Shown in pieces: positions 1 through 12,025 of a stretch of 64,000 bases of DNA; within the stretch, counting starts at the first letter, position 1; each line of letters starts with the position of its first letter. A program made the position numbers and the translations under genes. The notes under the pieces were generated by a model, which made no database searches, had not been told where the DNA came from, and saw only the letters and a list, made by a program, of their open reading frames with translations. This DNA is from Icerya purchasi (lineage: Eukaryota; Arthropoda; Insecta; Hemiptera; Monophlebidae), in contig CM077115.1 in assembly GCA_039619475.1 (NCBI GenBank), positions 177,328,060 to 177,392,059 on the forward strand, in the 5' to 3' direction.

Positions 1-306
1 TGGCTATTCCCTTTTCGATATTTCACTTTTCGCTCTATTTCTCGTATTATCGTTACGTTACTTCGCTTCTTTTCACGTCATATTCGTAATTTCAGTTCGT
101 TCATTTCCGTTGTTATTCACATTGGTTGAACTAACACGTGTTAGTTCACCCACCGTGAATAACAACGAAAATGAACGAACTGAAATTGACCAAAAATGAA
201 CTAAATGAACGAACTGAAATTGACCAAAAATGAACTAAATGAACGAACTGAAATTGACCAAAAATGAACTAAATGAACGAACTAAAATTATGACCAAAAA
301 TGAACT
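1..306. repeat. Foldback repeat, copy A
   Basis: Arms at 89-120 and 155-186 are inverted copies with one mismatch. They flank a perfect 22 bp palindrome at 127-148 (tgaactaacacgtgttagtt and on). The left flank (1-88) resembles, in reverse complement, the right flank of a second copy near 3.1 kb, so this is probably one dispersed foldback or MITE-type element cut by the window edge. No coding capacity is visible. Confidence 0.75.
171..306. repeat. 34 bp tandem repeat, 4 copies
   Basis: The right arm of the foldback is repeated four times head to tail (171-204, 205-238, 239-272, 273-306). The first three units are almost identical and the fourth is diverged by a small change. It looks like local expansion of one foldback arm. 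Confidence 0.9.
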
Positions 307-1089
307 GGTGCCGCCTATATAGGCGCTTACCATAAATTTTATTTTGACATGTATTATTTTTATTTATTTATTTATTCATTTATTTTTTTTTTTCTTCTTT
401 TCTTTTCTCGTCCGTGATGCACAGGTTTTTTTAATTGCTTTTTTACCTGTTGTTACAATTTAAGCTGTAATTTATCATGTCTATGCATTGCTTTTTCATT
501 TCAACTTCAAGTCGTGCGGTAAGCTATAGTTGGCGGTACGCAATTATAAGTTCTAATATTATTTTTTTTTTTTCATGTTGTTCCTCGATTGTTTTTTGCA
601 ATAAACTTCTTTCTTTCTTTCTTACCTTAATCTAAAGGGGAAAAAAACCAAAAGTCACATTAAATTGATTGAATCACATTTATGTTCAATCATACTACAG
701 AATGTTTAGCTACATTTCGCAATATTAAAATTTACGCAAAATAAAATTGCAAAAATAAATCGCTCTAAACACACATTCACAAATATTATAATTCGCTTAG
801 AATTAATATTTGAAAGGTGAAGGAATTCATCTGATGATGAATAGAGCACTACTATTCGAAACGTCAACCGAAGAAAAAAATATGGACGTGGTTGTTACCG
901 AAAAAAATCGACAACTGGTTAATAACAAACACCACGAAAACTTAAAATCTTTATGAATTCAATTAAAGTTCACTCTAACTTCGCGAAAAAATTATTCGAA
1001 ACAATTTCCAAAAAACCCACTTGCTATTTAACTGAATACATACACAGCTGAAAAAGACATGCCCGTGTATTGGAGCACGTCACTCAGTG
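307..1089. other. Non-coding, T-rich; possible retroelement tail
   Basis: No supported gene. An AATAAA-like signal followed by (CTTT)n at about 599-625 looks like the 3' end of an old plus-strand retroelement whose body I cannot identify. Confidence 0.35.
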
Positions 1090-1990
1090 AGATAAGCATG
1101 GAACTCAAAATAATCTTGGGCTGAGTTTAAATGAGGGAAAAACGAACACTATGCTAATTACAAAGAAACTTAGAAAAGAGGAAATTAAAAGAAACATAAA
1201 CATAGAAAATATACTTAAACTCAACAATAACGGACTGAAAATCAGTAAGAAAATTAAATATTTAGGACTGTACGCTGACGAGAATTTAAATTTGACCAAA
1301 CACACGGATTACACCTCAAAAAAAAAAAAAATCAAGAAATGTTACGTAAACGTAATCGCCTTGTATGGAAATAATTTTGGATTAAAATTTAAGGAAAGAA
1401 AGATGTTATATATGCAGCAATCTTTAGATCACTAATGTAATATTGCTCCATAATATAGTTTCCTTATATCATGGAAAAAAAACAACAAAAAAAGATAAAG
1501 TTAGAATAGAGAAAAATTCTAATAAACATCATATCGGTCTTTAGAACAGTTTCTTATACAGCTGCTTACATTATCGCAAGGATAATGCCGGCAGATTTAC
1601 ATACATGATAAATAAAATAAAAAATGTTAAAATTTAGGAACATTGAGCGGACAATTTTGAAGTAAAAAATTAATCAAATAAAATGTAAATACACAGATCA
1701 GTGGCAACAAAAATATGAATTGGAATAAAAAGGAAGAGATGGACATTTAGAATGTTACCGAGCATAAGAAACCGATTAGAAAGTAATTATTTGATACTGA
1801 ATTTTTACACTTCACAGTTTTTACCAAAGTGCGGATATTTTTCTACATATCTAAAGAAAATGAGGATAACGAGAAACGAAACATACAGGGAATATAAAAA
1901 AGAAACTGATTCACTACACCACACATTTTCGAAAATTTGAACAAATCAGGACGGATTTCAATATCAGCGATGAGAACAATGGACGTTGGT
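1090..1990 (+). pseudogene. R1-like non-LTR retrotransposon ORF2 relic (RT end and C-terminus)
   Basis: Conceptual translation from about 1103 gives the end of an RT domain: 'GLSLNEGKTNTMLI' then 'IKYLGLYADENLNLTKH', the usual KYLG...D..L....H block, and 'FGLKFKERKMLYMQ'. After stops and frame changes, 1752-1860 reads 'FLPKCGYFSTYLKKM', which fits the R1-type C-terminal segment (QFLTGHG.F..YL). Frame breaks show it is dead. No 5' end or poly(A) tail was identified. Assignment to R1 rather than another RT clade is inference. Confidence 0.65.
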
Positions 1991-2024
1991 TCAACGATGG
2001 AATAATGACTAAAATTACCATAAA

Positions 2025-2025
<1 letters not shown>

Positions 2026-2103
<78 letters not shown>
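2026..2103. repeat. (AT)n microsatellite
   Basis: About 39 uninterrupted TA dinucleotides directly after the R1-like relic. Confidence 0.98.
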
Positions 2104-2105
<2 letters not shown>

Positions 2106-3055
2106 TTATATTCAAAACGAAAACCAGAATAGAGGATTAGTACTTATAAAATAGTTGGAAGTAAATCATGTTAAATTTTAAAATTATTTTGAATTGTGAC
2201 GTGAAGAGGGGTACAGAAAAACTTTTGGTAAAATGTTTCTTCTTCGCAAATAATCACTTGTAATTTTAATAATACATAAATAATAAGAAAGAAAGAAAAA
2301 AAAAAAAAAAGTATTTCTGATGAAAAAAGTTAGCATTCACAGAAAAATAAGTTCCGAAGTTTATTTAAAAAGATCAAAGCACTTTTGCGAGTTGATATCA
2401 ACTGAAAATGAAACCAGCAAAATATTAGCAAAGGGATGATTTCGCTTTCAAAATAACTTGATATAATTTACGATACGCTCAAGTTCACTGATAAATTTTC
2501 TCTGTCAAACAGAAATTTAATGTCCACCCCTTTCCAGTGAAAGCTACCTGTTAAAAATGTCAGCAACTATGTTCCTTTATGAAAACATCGTCCATGCAAT
2601 AACGAATGTACTGCTTACTCCTTTTACGATAAATCGAACCCTAAATGAATCACTGATAAAAGTTTTATTTTCTCCGTTTTACTTTCCCTTAACGGACAAA
2701 GTTGGATGAGAGAACATAAGAAGATTTGAATATAATTTTAAAAAAGTTGTGCGTCCCGGGTCACACGACAAAAGTAAAACTTATATATGCATAACAGTTC
2801 CTATCAGATCCATTGGTATAACCAGGGACAGCATTTGCACATCTCTATTTAGATTCTGATAACGGTAAGAGGCTCATCGAAAAATGAAAACTGAATTATG
2901 AGGATACAATTACGTATAATTATAATAAAAAATACAAAATATAAATAAGGTACGAAAAAATCAGAAAATAAACAAAGCTATATCTACAAACCAGCGGCAA
3001 CCGAAAATTTCCTCGGACGAGTTTTAAAAAATTGGTATGCGATTATAACGGTCAC
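2104..3055. other. Non-coding, nothing recognised
   Basis: AT-rich with an A-run near 2295-2310. I see no reading frame with protein-like composition. Confidence 0.4.
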
Positions 3056-3240
3056 ACCAGTTCATTTTAGTTTATTCACTTTTGCTGTTATTCATAGTGC
3101 GTGAACTAACACAAACTCAAAAATTAACGAACTAAAATTACGGCTATAATATATCGACGATGGTGTAAAAAAAATTTAAGTAAGACGAAGTAACGATAAG
3201 AGAAAATTAAAAAAAATCGCGAAATAAAATAACATAAAAC
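3056..3240. repeat. Foldback repeat, diverged copy B
   Basis: Shares with copy A the central tgaactaacac, the adjacent tgttattca, the arm sequence aacgaactaaaatta, and an outer segment containing gaagtaacgataa that matches the reverse complement of copy A's outer left arm. It is much more diverged than the arms of copy A are from each other. Confidence 0.55.
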
Positions 3241-3572
3241 AAATCAGAAGGGCACTGATTTTAAAAATACGAGGTTAACGTACTCCTCACTAATTTCAGT
3301 TCGGTATGGAAATATTGACCGGGGGATTACAAACGTACAAAACCGTAATAATAACCATATCTTTAACGTTGATACACTGTAGCGAGAAAGCCACGTACCA
3401 ACTTTGGCGGACTTTCAAGACTCGCACTCAACACTGACACTACATTGTCCGCATGAAGATTCCAAATTATGGTTTATCGTTAATGAATTTTAACAAATTG
3501 GGAAAACTCCTAAGGTATATAGGAAGTCAAAAAGTCTAGAAATATTCTTTCTTTGTCCCCAGTATTACCCAT

Positions 3573-3812
3573 TCAGTCAGTTTTCTTAATCGAAGTATAA
3601 TATGTTTGTATCTCAAACTTAAATACATGAACACGATTGTTTTTTAAAAATTGGCATAATTCCACAGCTGCTTTTGAAGTTGCTTCACTGATTATTTGAT
3701 TAATATGAACTGGCAACGTATTGTATGTTCGAACGATTTCTTTAAACAATTTTTCCCTTCCTTTGTTTTTCAGTGCGTCCGAATTCCCAAACCATATGTT
3801 CAATATAGGCAA
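3573..3812 (-). pseudogene. Unrecognised protein-like open segment
   Basis: About 79 codons are open on the minus strand with balanced, soluble-protein composition: 'NKGREKLFKEIVRTYNTL' then 'INQIISEATSKAAVELCQFL'. That is unlike the Leu/Phe/Ser-rich shadow frames around it. It starts without an ATG, so it could be an exon or the remnant of a transposon protein. I do not recognise the family and see no clear splice sites that decide its limits. Confidence 0.35.
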
Positions 3813-4230
3813 CCACTAAATCATAAACAATTTAAAATTATTTAAATATAAGAATTGTTTTTGCGTGTAAAATATATTACCAAACCGCCAAACCCCTTCC
3901 GCGCGAAGTACTTAAATCACTATTCTACCTGAGAGTATGCGTGCCCTAACCGCACCTATATAGATCTAACGAAACTTTCAAAATATTCACTTAGTCGCAC
4001 TAAAATCTTATGTTAAATTACTCGCTAAATGTTCAAAATTTAAAATTACAATTTTGAATTTTTATTTCATTTTCTGTAAAACGCGAATTCAAATTATCGT
4101 ATGGATCCACCTGAACTACTGAAACGTAGCGACTATCGCAAACCTTTACTAAAACTTATTTTACTTCGCACTATTTTATTACAATTGACATAATGTGTTT
4201 TAAAATGTTCATTACTAAAACAGTCTATTT

Positions 4231-4262
4231 TTAGGATTCCGTAATAACATACGGAATCCTAA
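4231..4262. repeat. Perfect hairpin at the left end of the satellite unit
   Basis: Arms ttaggattccgta (4231-4243) and tacggaatcctaa (4250-4262) are perfectly complementary around a 6 nt loop. The right arm is the same sequence that closes the element near 6224. Confidence 0.85.
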
Positions 4263-4570
4263 TAAGATGGTACACAAATGACAAAAATATCAAATAAAAA
4301 TCAATAACTCACGAACAGCTTGACTTATAAACTTCAAATTTGAAACATAAATCACAATCAAAATTCTCTTTAAAACGATCTATAACTTGAAGATGACCGA
4401 TTACCCTGGGCGGCAAAAAACTCAAAAAACCGTCAGGAATATATAATATGGTACATAAAACGACCTCAAAAATCACTTAAAAAATCATAACTCGTCACTA
4501 GATAAACTTATAACGCTGAAATTCAAAATATAAACTACAATGCAGGAGTACTTTCATAAAATCAAAAAAT
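4263..4570. repeat. Degenerate ~181 bp tandem repeat, about 1.7 copies
   Basis: The anchor atggtaca occurs at 4267 and 4448. Downstream of each, similar blocks follow in the same order (aatca(t)aactc, cttataa, gaaa-cataaa/taaactacaat). The two copies are clearly related but well diverged. Confidence 0.6.
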
Positions 4571-4579
4571 TATGTTACA

Positions 4580-5850
4580 AATGTTATGGAAAGTTGCCCA
4601 AAAGTTCAAAAAACCGCAAAAAATGACGTGTCCCCCCCCCCCTAGCGACGCGAGTATTGTGGTTAAAAATTTTGAACGCGGCTAAAAATACGCGCATCCC
4701 CGTATATTTCTCTAGTTTGGAACACCCGGCTTTCCAACTTTGAAACTGGACCTTCCGGGCGCCGAAAGCTCGAAATTTTGGAAAAAAATATTTTTTTTCC
4801 CAAGCATGTGATATATCGTTGGAAAGATTGCTATCTGTCGAGAAGAAAACCGTATTTCATATCCTTAACAAAACTTTCCAAGTTGCCGTAAAGTTCAAAA
4901 AAGCGCGAAAAATGAAGTGTTCCCCCTCTAGCGGCGCGAGTATTGCGGCTGAAAATTTTAAACACGGTTAAAAAAATGCGCATCCCCGTATACTTCTCTA
5001 GTTTGGAACATCCGGATTTGTAACTTGAAAACTGGTCCTTCGGGGCACCGAAAGCTCGAAATTTTGGGGAAAAATTTTTTTTTCCCGGGCATGTGATATA
5101 TCGTTGGAAAGATTGCTATTTGTCGGGAACGAAACCGTATTTCATATCCTTAACAAAATTTTCCAAGTTGCCGTAAAGTTCAAAAAAGCGCGAAAAATGA
5201 CATGTCCTTCCGTTTAGCGATGCGAATATTAAAGCTGAAAATTTTAAACGCGGTTAAAAAAATGCGTATCCCCGTATACTTCTCTAGTTTGGAACATCCG
5301 GATTTTCAACTTTAAAACTGGACCTTCAGGGCACCGAAAGCTCGGAATTTTGGAAAAAATATTTTTTTTCCCAAGCATGTGATATATCGTTGGAAAGATT
5401 GCTATTTGTCGAGAACGAAACTGTATTTCATATCCTTAACAAAAATTTCCAAGTTGCCGTAAAGTTCAAAAAAGCGCGAAAAATGAAGTGTTCCCCCTCT
5501 AGCGGCGCGAGTATTGCGGCTGAAAATTTTAAACACGGTTAAAAAAATGCGCATCCCCGTATACTTCTCTAGTTTGGAACATCCGGATTTGTAACTTGAA
5601 ACTGGTCCTTCGGGGCACCGAAAGCTCGAAATTTTGGGGAAAAATTTTTTTTTCCCGGGCATGTGATATATTGTTTGAAAGATTACCATTTGTCGGGAAC
5701 GAAACCGTATTTCGTTTTCTTATCCAAACTTTCGAATTTGCTGAAAAGTTCAAAAGCGCGAAAACTAATATGTAGCCCCTGTTTGGATCGCGAATATTAT
5801 AGCTATAAATTTTGAATGGGGTTGAAAATATGCTCATTCTGGCATGTTTG
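4580..5850. repeat. ~286 bp satellite array, about 4.5 copies
   Basis: The anchor aagttgcc starts at 4591, 4880, 5165 and 5451, with a diverged equivalent at about 5735, giving periods of 289, 285, 286 and 284 bp. Each unit contains 'ctctagtttggaacatccgg', 'caccgaaagctcgaaatttt' and 'gtgatatatcgttggaaaga'. The middle units are close to identical and the outer two are the most diverged, as expected for an array homogenised from the centre. Open frames here are by-products of the repeat. Confidence 0.93.
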
Positions 5851-6224
5851 CGTAGTTTATTTAAAATTTTGTGTATATATCTAAATAAATTTTATTTAAA
5901 AATCGTAATCTAATAAATAGTGACAAACAAGGAAGGTGGTTTAAGTAATAGTATTCAAATATAACTATATAGAAGTTCGGAAAACAAACAAGTACAATTA
6001 CAAATTTTTAAATATTTATTGATAATTAATCCTTCCAAAAATCTAGGACTAAATAGCGTTTATTTATTAGAATTTATTTTTTTTTGCAGTACAATATGAT
6101 GACACTGCGTGATGTGTGAAAAAGAACTGGACTAAAAATATCTGTTTTGGAATTATTGTTGTTTTGAATTTAGTATTATGTAAATAAAAATTATGGTTAT
6201 CTTTAACTTAACATACGGAATCCT

Positions 6225-6689
6225 CAGCGCATGAAACCTCATGCTTGACTGAACTTGTTAAAAATAATACCATATTTCTCATAAAACTTGATTGCTCATC
6301 AAGAATATTAATTAACGTTTCGGTTTTTTTTCCCAATTATTACTTGACTAGCCCCGGCTTACTCATCCACTGTGATAACTCTGGATTGATCGTTACTCTT
6401 TCTTTTATACGCACTTCACGTTGCGATTTATATTTCAGTCTGCATGTATTGATTAATATTTGAAGAACACAAGAGAAAATTACTCACTACTAAAAACCGA
6501 TTACATTATTTCTCCAATGGTAATACACCGAACTATATGGATATATTTACCTTTCGTGGCTCTCACTGTTGTTATCTGCTGGCAAAACTGATTAATCGGT
6601 TTTTAGCTCTTCATTACTTCTTCATTTCAAAATTTAAAAAAACCACGTTTGTAACCCCTAAAGTAGAAGAACCCGGGTTTCATTCCATC
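6225..6689. other. Non-coding, nothing recognised
   Basis: Begins with a small palindrome (gcatga...tcatgc at 6229-6244) immediately after the satellite unit. The open frame at 6245-6463 has no recognisable motif. Confidence 0.35.
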
Positions 6690-8905
6690 CTAGTTAACCA
6701 GATAGAACTTAGGTAAAGCAGGCTGGAAAAGATCCAGAAACTCAATAGACCTTAAACAGCTATTGAATTTGACCGATCCTGATATAATAAATAAAGAAAT
6801 CTTAAATAGGATTTTTCACTCTGCTAAAACATATATACCGAAAACGAACTCTCAACCTATGAAGAAAAGAGTACCCTGCGCGAATGTAGGACGGTTATTA
6901 AAAATAAAATTAAGCTTCTTAATACGCATAAGCGTCATCCAACTAATGACGACCTCCTGAAATTTAAAAAGGCAAGAGCTGTAGCAAGAAGAGTTATTGT
7001 ACAACGCAAGAAGAAGTGTTGGCAGGACTTCATTTCAAACATAAATTCAAAAACTACTATAGCAACAGTATGGAATCAAATAAGAAAAATTCTGAATAAG
7101 AATAATGTTAACACCATCACTGCGGTAACGGACTCGAACATAAGATTACAGTATGAGAGCAAACACATAGCAGAGATCATGGCTGGACACTACTGCAATA
7201 TATCTAGTAAACCATAAACCTCCAACTATGCAGACTAATAGAAACGAGTCAGATTTCCACTTCGGCAGCTGGTCCTGATAATATTCACCCGGAAATGGCA
7301 AAAAAAATCTTACAGAAGAGAATATCAAATGTATACATTATTCAATCAAATTTGGAAACTACACAAAATCCATACATTATGGAAGGAGACCACCATTGTA
7401 CCGATCTTGAAGCCTGACAAAGATAAAAATCAAGCCAACACCATCCAATATCGTTAACATGCTCACTGTGCAAAATATTAGAAAAGATTATTGCGAGAAA
7501 CGGATAATGTGGACCATAGAAGATACAAACTTGCTAGACAACCATCAAAATGGTTTCCGGAAAGGTCGGTCGACTATCGACAATATATTAAGATTGCAGC
7601 AAGAAATTCTAGATGGTTTTCCTATGCGGCAATGTATGTGTGTTTTTCGACATAGACTTTTGATCATATATCCAAAGAGTCAATTATAAATACGTTACAT
7701 GAGATGCGATTCAGAGGGAACTTGCCGAAAGTTGTTATGGCATTCCTTCAAAATAGAAAATTTAAAGTTCGAATAGGGAAGTCATTATCAACTGAAAGAA
7801 ATCAAAAATTAGGGGTACCGCAAGGATCAGTGTTGAGCCCTCTACTATTTGTACTAGCTTTAAGCGATTTACAACATCTAATCAAATACCCAGCTAACTA
7901 CTCGATATTTGCAGATAATCTAGTACGCGAAATTAAGTTGAAACTGAAAGATACATTCGTAACTAACAAAAACAAAACAACTTTTTTGCAACTACTCATA
8001 TTCGACAACAAATTAAGCCGAAAGCCACACACAGAAGATACGAAACGGAGGTGCACAAAAGCTCTTAATCTGCTAAAAATGCTGCATGGTAAATCGTGGG
8101 GATCTGACAGAAGCATATGCTCTTACGACTATAACTCATGTCAGATCAATAATGGACTACGCTACGATTATACCACAGCGGCCGAAAGTACACTTAAGAA
8201 ACTGAATGCAATTCAGTATAACGTACTCAAAATAAGCAGCGGGGCGTTCTGTATCAGTCCGGTTAGTAGTTTACATGTGGAAACAAACATGATGTCACTA
8301 AACTACACCAGTGAATCCTATTAGCACTGAAATATTATGTGAAACTCAGCGGCAACAGGTGTCATATAAATGACTACAAAACGTCCTATTCTAATCTACA
8401 TAAGATCTATCGCGACAGAAATAAACCGACTTTCAGAGTTAGGTGTATTGACCACTTCAGTTACCTACATATAAATTGACTTACTGTCACTCCATCCGAA
8501 CCTACAAATCCGCCCTGGGATAATATTATATGGACTTGAACAGCACACGAAAAAGATTTATTAAATGCAAAAAAAAACGTTTAATGATCGCAATCAAGGA
8601 CGCCGCTCAAAACACATATGGTAGAAACCAATCGAATAACAAGTTACGGCAAATGAAAGTTGGAACATTGGCAAACGTCACACCGTGCAAACAGGCGAGA
8701 AGAGATTGTCTATTAGGCAGAATCCGCATCGGCCACACACAACTAACACACGGACATTTACTGCAAGGTGAACTTCCACCATCACAATTGTGTTTTGTGA
8801 TACTCAAAGTCTTGTCCGTTAACCATGTTATTTCCGTATGTCAAAAACTCAACAAGGAGCGTGAGGAAACTTTCTCATCTACACACACGAGATGTTCTAT
8901 ATAGC
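6690..8905 (+). pseudogene. LINE-B: degraded non-LTR retrotransposon ORF2 (I/Jockey-like)
   Basis: Several frames together give an ORF2 order. The endonuclease-RT linker (6760-7200) includes 'KARAVARRVIVQRKKKCWQD' and 'IATVWNQIRKIL'. RT fingers follow ('AAGPDNIHPEMAKKI', about 7263-7310). RT palm and thumb (7704-8330) include 'LGVPQGSVLSPLLF', then 'IFADN' where the active-site YADD should be. Next come 'KALNLLKMLHGKSWGSDRS' and a C-terminal segment (8680-8880) with 'RIRIGHTQLTHGHLL', the block that normally precedes the terminal Cys/His motif. The second catalytic Asp is replaced by Asn, sequence after it is deleted, and frameshifts are frequent, so it is inactive. Confidence 0.85.
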
Positions 8906-9254
8906 TTTGGCGTTTGATGGTTCTAACTGCTTTTCAAACGTCTCGTGTCTCTTCTTCTTCCGTAATTGTAGGCTGATTCCTTTATCCGTTGGTACGGTGG
9001 GCTCTGTAATTGCAGATGTAGCCATGGTATTAAATAGCAAACTCCTTTTGTTCTTCTTTTTGACAATGTTGTTCCTTTTCTTTTCAGGATGCATATGTTT
9101 TTGGTTTATCGACGTTGACTGTGTATCTCCATCATTGGTATGGTTACTTAGTCAGGTTCCATTCTTCGTGACTCCTAATTGCTACTGGTTATACGTGTTG
9201 ATGGGTAATCGTCCGTTGTTGGCAAGCCCAAGGAAAAAACAAGGAAAAAAAAAA

Positions 9255-9545
9255 GTCTTCCCGGATAGTAGATGGATAAGGCGTCTTGGATTTCTTAAAT
9301 GGCCAGCACAAGATCTCCCAATATAACTCCTCGGGATTTTTTCTTGTCGGGTTGTATTAAGGAAAAGATGTTTCATACACCAACCAACAAACAAGACGAC
9401 TGCATGCAGCGGATTGTCGCAGCGATTGACGGACATCCGACGAACACCAGAACTTCTGCAACGGCCGTGGTAAACAACGTTACGCGAAGAGCTGAGTTGG
9501 TGATACAACAAAATGGTCAACATATCGAGCATCTAGGCCACTGAC
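9255..9545 (+). pseudogene. Tc1/mariner-superfamily (IS630-like) transposase C-terminus
   Basis: Frame 1 gives 'FPDSRWIRRLGFLKWPA'. After a frameshift at about 9302, frame 2 continues 'RSPNITPRDFFLSGCIKEK', then 'QRIVAAIDGH', and ends 'QNGQHIEHLGH' and stop. This matches the common insect DDE transposase ending (RW.GR.G...WPARSPDLTPLDFFLWG ... IEHL). The Asp in TPRDFF would be the third catalytic residue. The part with the first two acidic residues is missing or unrecognisable. Confidence 0.75.
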
Positions 9546-11550
9546 AAATCATTGTTGACTATACGTTTACGACTACATTTAATACGTATTTTACTTCTTT
9601 TCAATATTTATTTTAATTTTATTTTTTACAAAATCTTGATTTATAAAAAAAAATATTTTTTCATTTAAATTAAATAATTAAATTAATTATAACTAATTAA
9701 TTATTCACCCAAATTATTTTTCTCTCAGGACTTGTTTGTTCATTTTGACGAGCTTTATAGCATAAAACAAATTTCCTAAATTAGTTTCAGAACAACCTAT
9801 ATAAGCAAAACCAATAAAAAAACATATGCAAAAACTTCGCGTTGACTAATTATTTGTGAATTATTACAATTCCAGTTGGCCAACGATAAATTTAAATTAT
9901 AAATAACCCTTTCCAGCCTTGTCTCCTGTACACAGATTGGTTTCAAATATTTTCTCTTGCATTTTGTTTGCAGTTAGTTTTGAAGAGAAGGTGAAAAAAC
10001 GCATAGTTGAACGAAAGCTCAATAAATCAGTCACGAATAAATAAAATTAAAATGCTTCGCAGATATGAAGTAATTTACAAGTATAATTATTATTTGGGAA
10101 TGCCGACGTTCCGCATTGTAAATAATTTGAATAATGTTTTCAACTAGTGTGTAACAGTCGTAGTTTGGTCCGTTTTGTTTACAAGCAACTTCAATGTCTC
10201 GTTAAAAGTCAATTTAAAACGATTAAGTGTAAATTTTTGGGAAGAAAAAAGTGCTATTCGAAAATAGACACAGTCTTCATATATTCTTTTAAAAATTGTC
10301 GACGAGGAAAAAGTAAGATACTGTCCTTTTTTTTGTCAAAGAAAACAAAAGGTTTTTAATGAAATTTGACTTCCTTTTAATGATTTATTTGAGCAGCTTT
10401 CCTAATAATTTAATTAAGTAATGTTTCAAGAAGAAGCGATTTTTATATGTAGACGTTCGTTGAAAAATCTAAATGACGTAATGTTAATATTGATAGTGTG
10501 TGCGTAGTAATAAATGTACAGCTTTTTCGAAAATGAAGATAAATGCTTTATATAATATATTTGTAAATTAATTCCACCGAGATTGGGCAGTTATAAATAT
10601 TCATTGAAAATCGTTAAATCATCATTTAAAATTTAAATAGGAGAAATTTGAAGCCAACAAGTCGAGAGTGAAGGGTTACGTAGTGGTGTTTCGTTCAGAA
10701 GAAACTTTAATCGGATTTCGATGCAGCGCACTTAAATATTGAAAATAATTATTTCTTACACTGAGTTAATGCCCAAAATTAACGAGCCTAAAAAAAAAAA
10801 GAAAAAAAAGAACACAAGTTATTTTTCTTTCCAATAAAATTACAAAATTTGTAATAAACGATGCTCTAGGTCACTTGACTTCGGTTACAGAGGTTCTGAA
10901 ACCAGTCCTAGGTGACGACAGAAATTATTACACAATAATTAAATGATCATGTGGAAGGCAATGACAAACTACCGCGTATACCATATTTGCGCTAATTGAA
11001 GAATAGTAAGCAAACATACTTAGGAGTGCATTTGTACCGCGATAAATCAAACATTTACAATAACAAATTCCAATTGTAGTCTTGTACACTCGCAACAATT
11101 GCCATGACACATATCGGCACAACTAGAACGTATAAACACAGGTAGTCGTCAACGCCCAAAAACTGAACTACAAAGAAGAAGAATTAAGAAAAACAAACGA
11201 GTGTCTTCACGCAGATACATTAACGCATGAATATATCTTATGGGCAGCTCCGCCTTTTCTTTATTCTTTCACTTGACATAGGAATTATCTAGGTTATTTC
11301 GTTGAATCGTCATTAGGCTAGCTTTATATCTTATGAGCAGCAAGCCGACGTATTTATGATTTTTACTGTACAGCAAGAGATTCTTTAGGGATACGGTATT
11401 TACATTTACATCGTTGACAATATTTACAACATTAACTTCGTTGGCTGCGACTAGAAAAGCGTTTTATTAGCTATCGCGTATCCTTTCCCTGAACCCTCTT
11501 CCTGTCCTATTATTCTTTATATTACAATTCATTAGCTTCCCGTTCTATCA
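9546..11550. other. AT-rich non-coding, nothing recognised
   Basis: Contains a very AT-rich block (about 9595-9710) and A-runs near 10795. The open frames at 10147-10359 and 10928-11122 have no motif I know. Confidence 0.35.
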
Positions 11551-11553
11551 AAA

Positions 11554-12025
11554 TTGACCTGCTTTATATCCCTGGATGACGATCTTGCTGACTCATTAGC
11601 ATGCTCAGCCGCAGTAAACGGTCGTTTAATAGGCAGATTTCCTTCCCAAAGTCTTTACTCTCTCTCTTTTCGTTCTCAACATGAATTTTGCACTAATCTC
11701 TATCCGTCTCTTTTCTCCAACCCTAACTCCTTTTGCGACACAAACCACGTTCTATTTGAATGTTCCTTTATTTCCTCAGAACGCGCGATCTTTCATTCCA
11801 ATTTTCTTAGCCTTAGCCTCCCTACTCCTTACAGTGCAGGGCTACATTCTTACTTTTCTATCTCCTTCTGTTGTTCCCTTGTTAGCCGCCTTCATTTCTT
11901 CTGTCTCTAATCGTTTTTTGATATAACCTGTCACTCCATATGTCTTTCTATTCTTCTTATCTTTTGTGTTAGGTGAATGTCCTTTGCTGACGTTCCCATA
12001 AAGTAAAAAAAAAAAAAAATGCATT
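11554..12025 (+). pseudogene. LINE-A 3' fragment (RNase H end, C-terminal Cys/His, tail)
   Basis: Starts in the end of RNase H ('DDDLADSLACSAA'), skips part of the C-terminal region, then shows 'CDTNHVLFECSFISSERAIF' and 'LSLPTPY'. It finishes after a frameshift with 'SPSVVPLLAAFISSVSNR'. The 3' end is 'tgctgacgttcccataaag' plus an A-run (12005-12019). The internal loss lies between the RNase H end and the CDTNH motif. Confidence 0.8.

Larger units (their letters stand above)
4231..6224. mobile_element. Candidate non-autonomous TIR element carrying satellite repeats
   Basis: The left end has AGGATTCCGTA (4233-4243) and the right end TACGGAATCCT (6214-6224), its exact reverse complement. The 15 bp string ending at 4260 recurs identically at 6210-6224. 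Between the ends lie two short tandem arrays and no transposase. This would be about 2.0 kb. No unambiguous target-site duplication is visible, so the limits are inferred from the matching ends only. Confidence 0.5.

Noticed and set aside
1843..2115. Minus-strand open frame with a long Tyr-Ile repeat
   Set aside because: It is a translation of the (AT)n microsatellite.
5402..5837. Two overlapping minus-strand open frames of about 100 codons
   Set aside because: Both lie in the ~286 bp satellite and recur with its period; they are repeat by-products.
8897..9094. Lys-rich minus-strand frame that could be a gag N-terminus
   Set aside because: No zinc knuckle or other ORF1 motif, and simple composition; not supportable.
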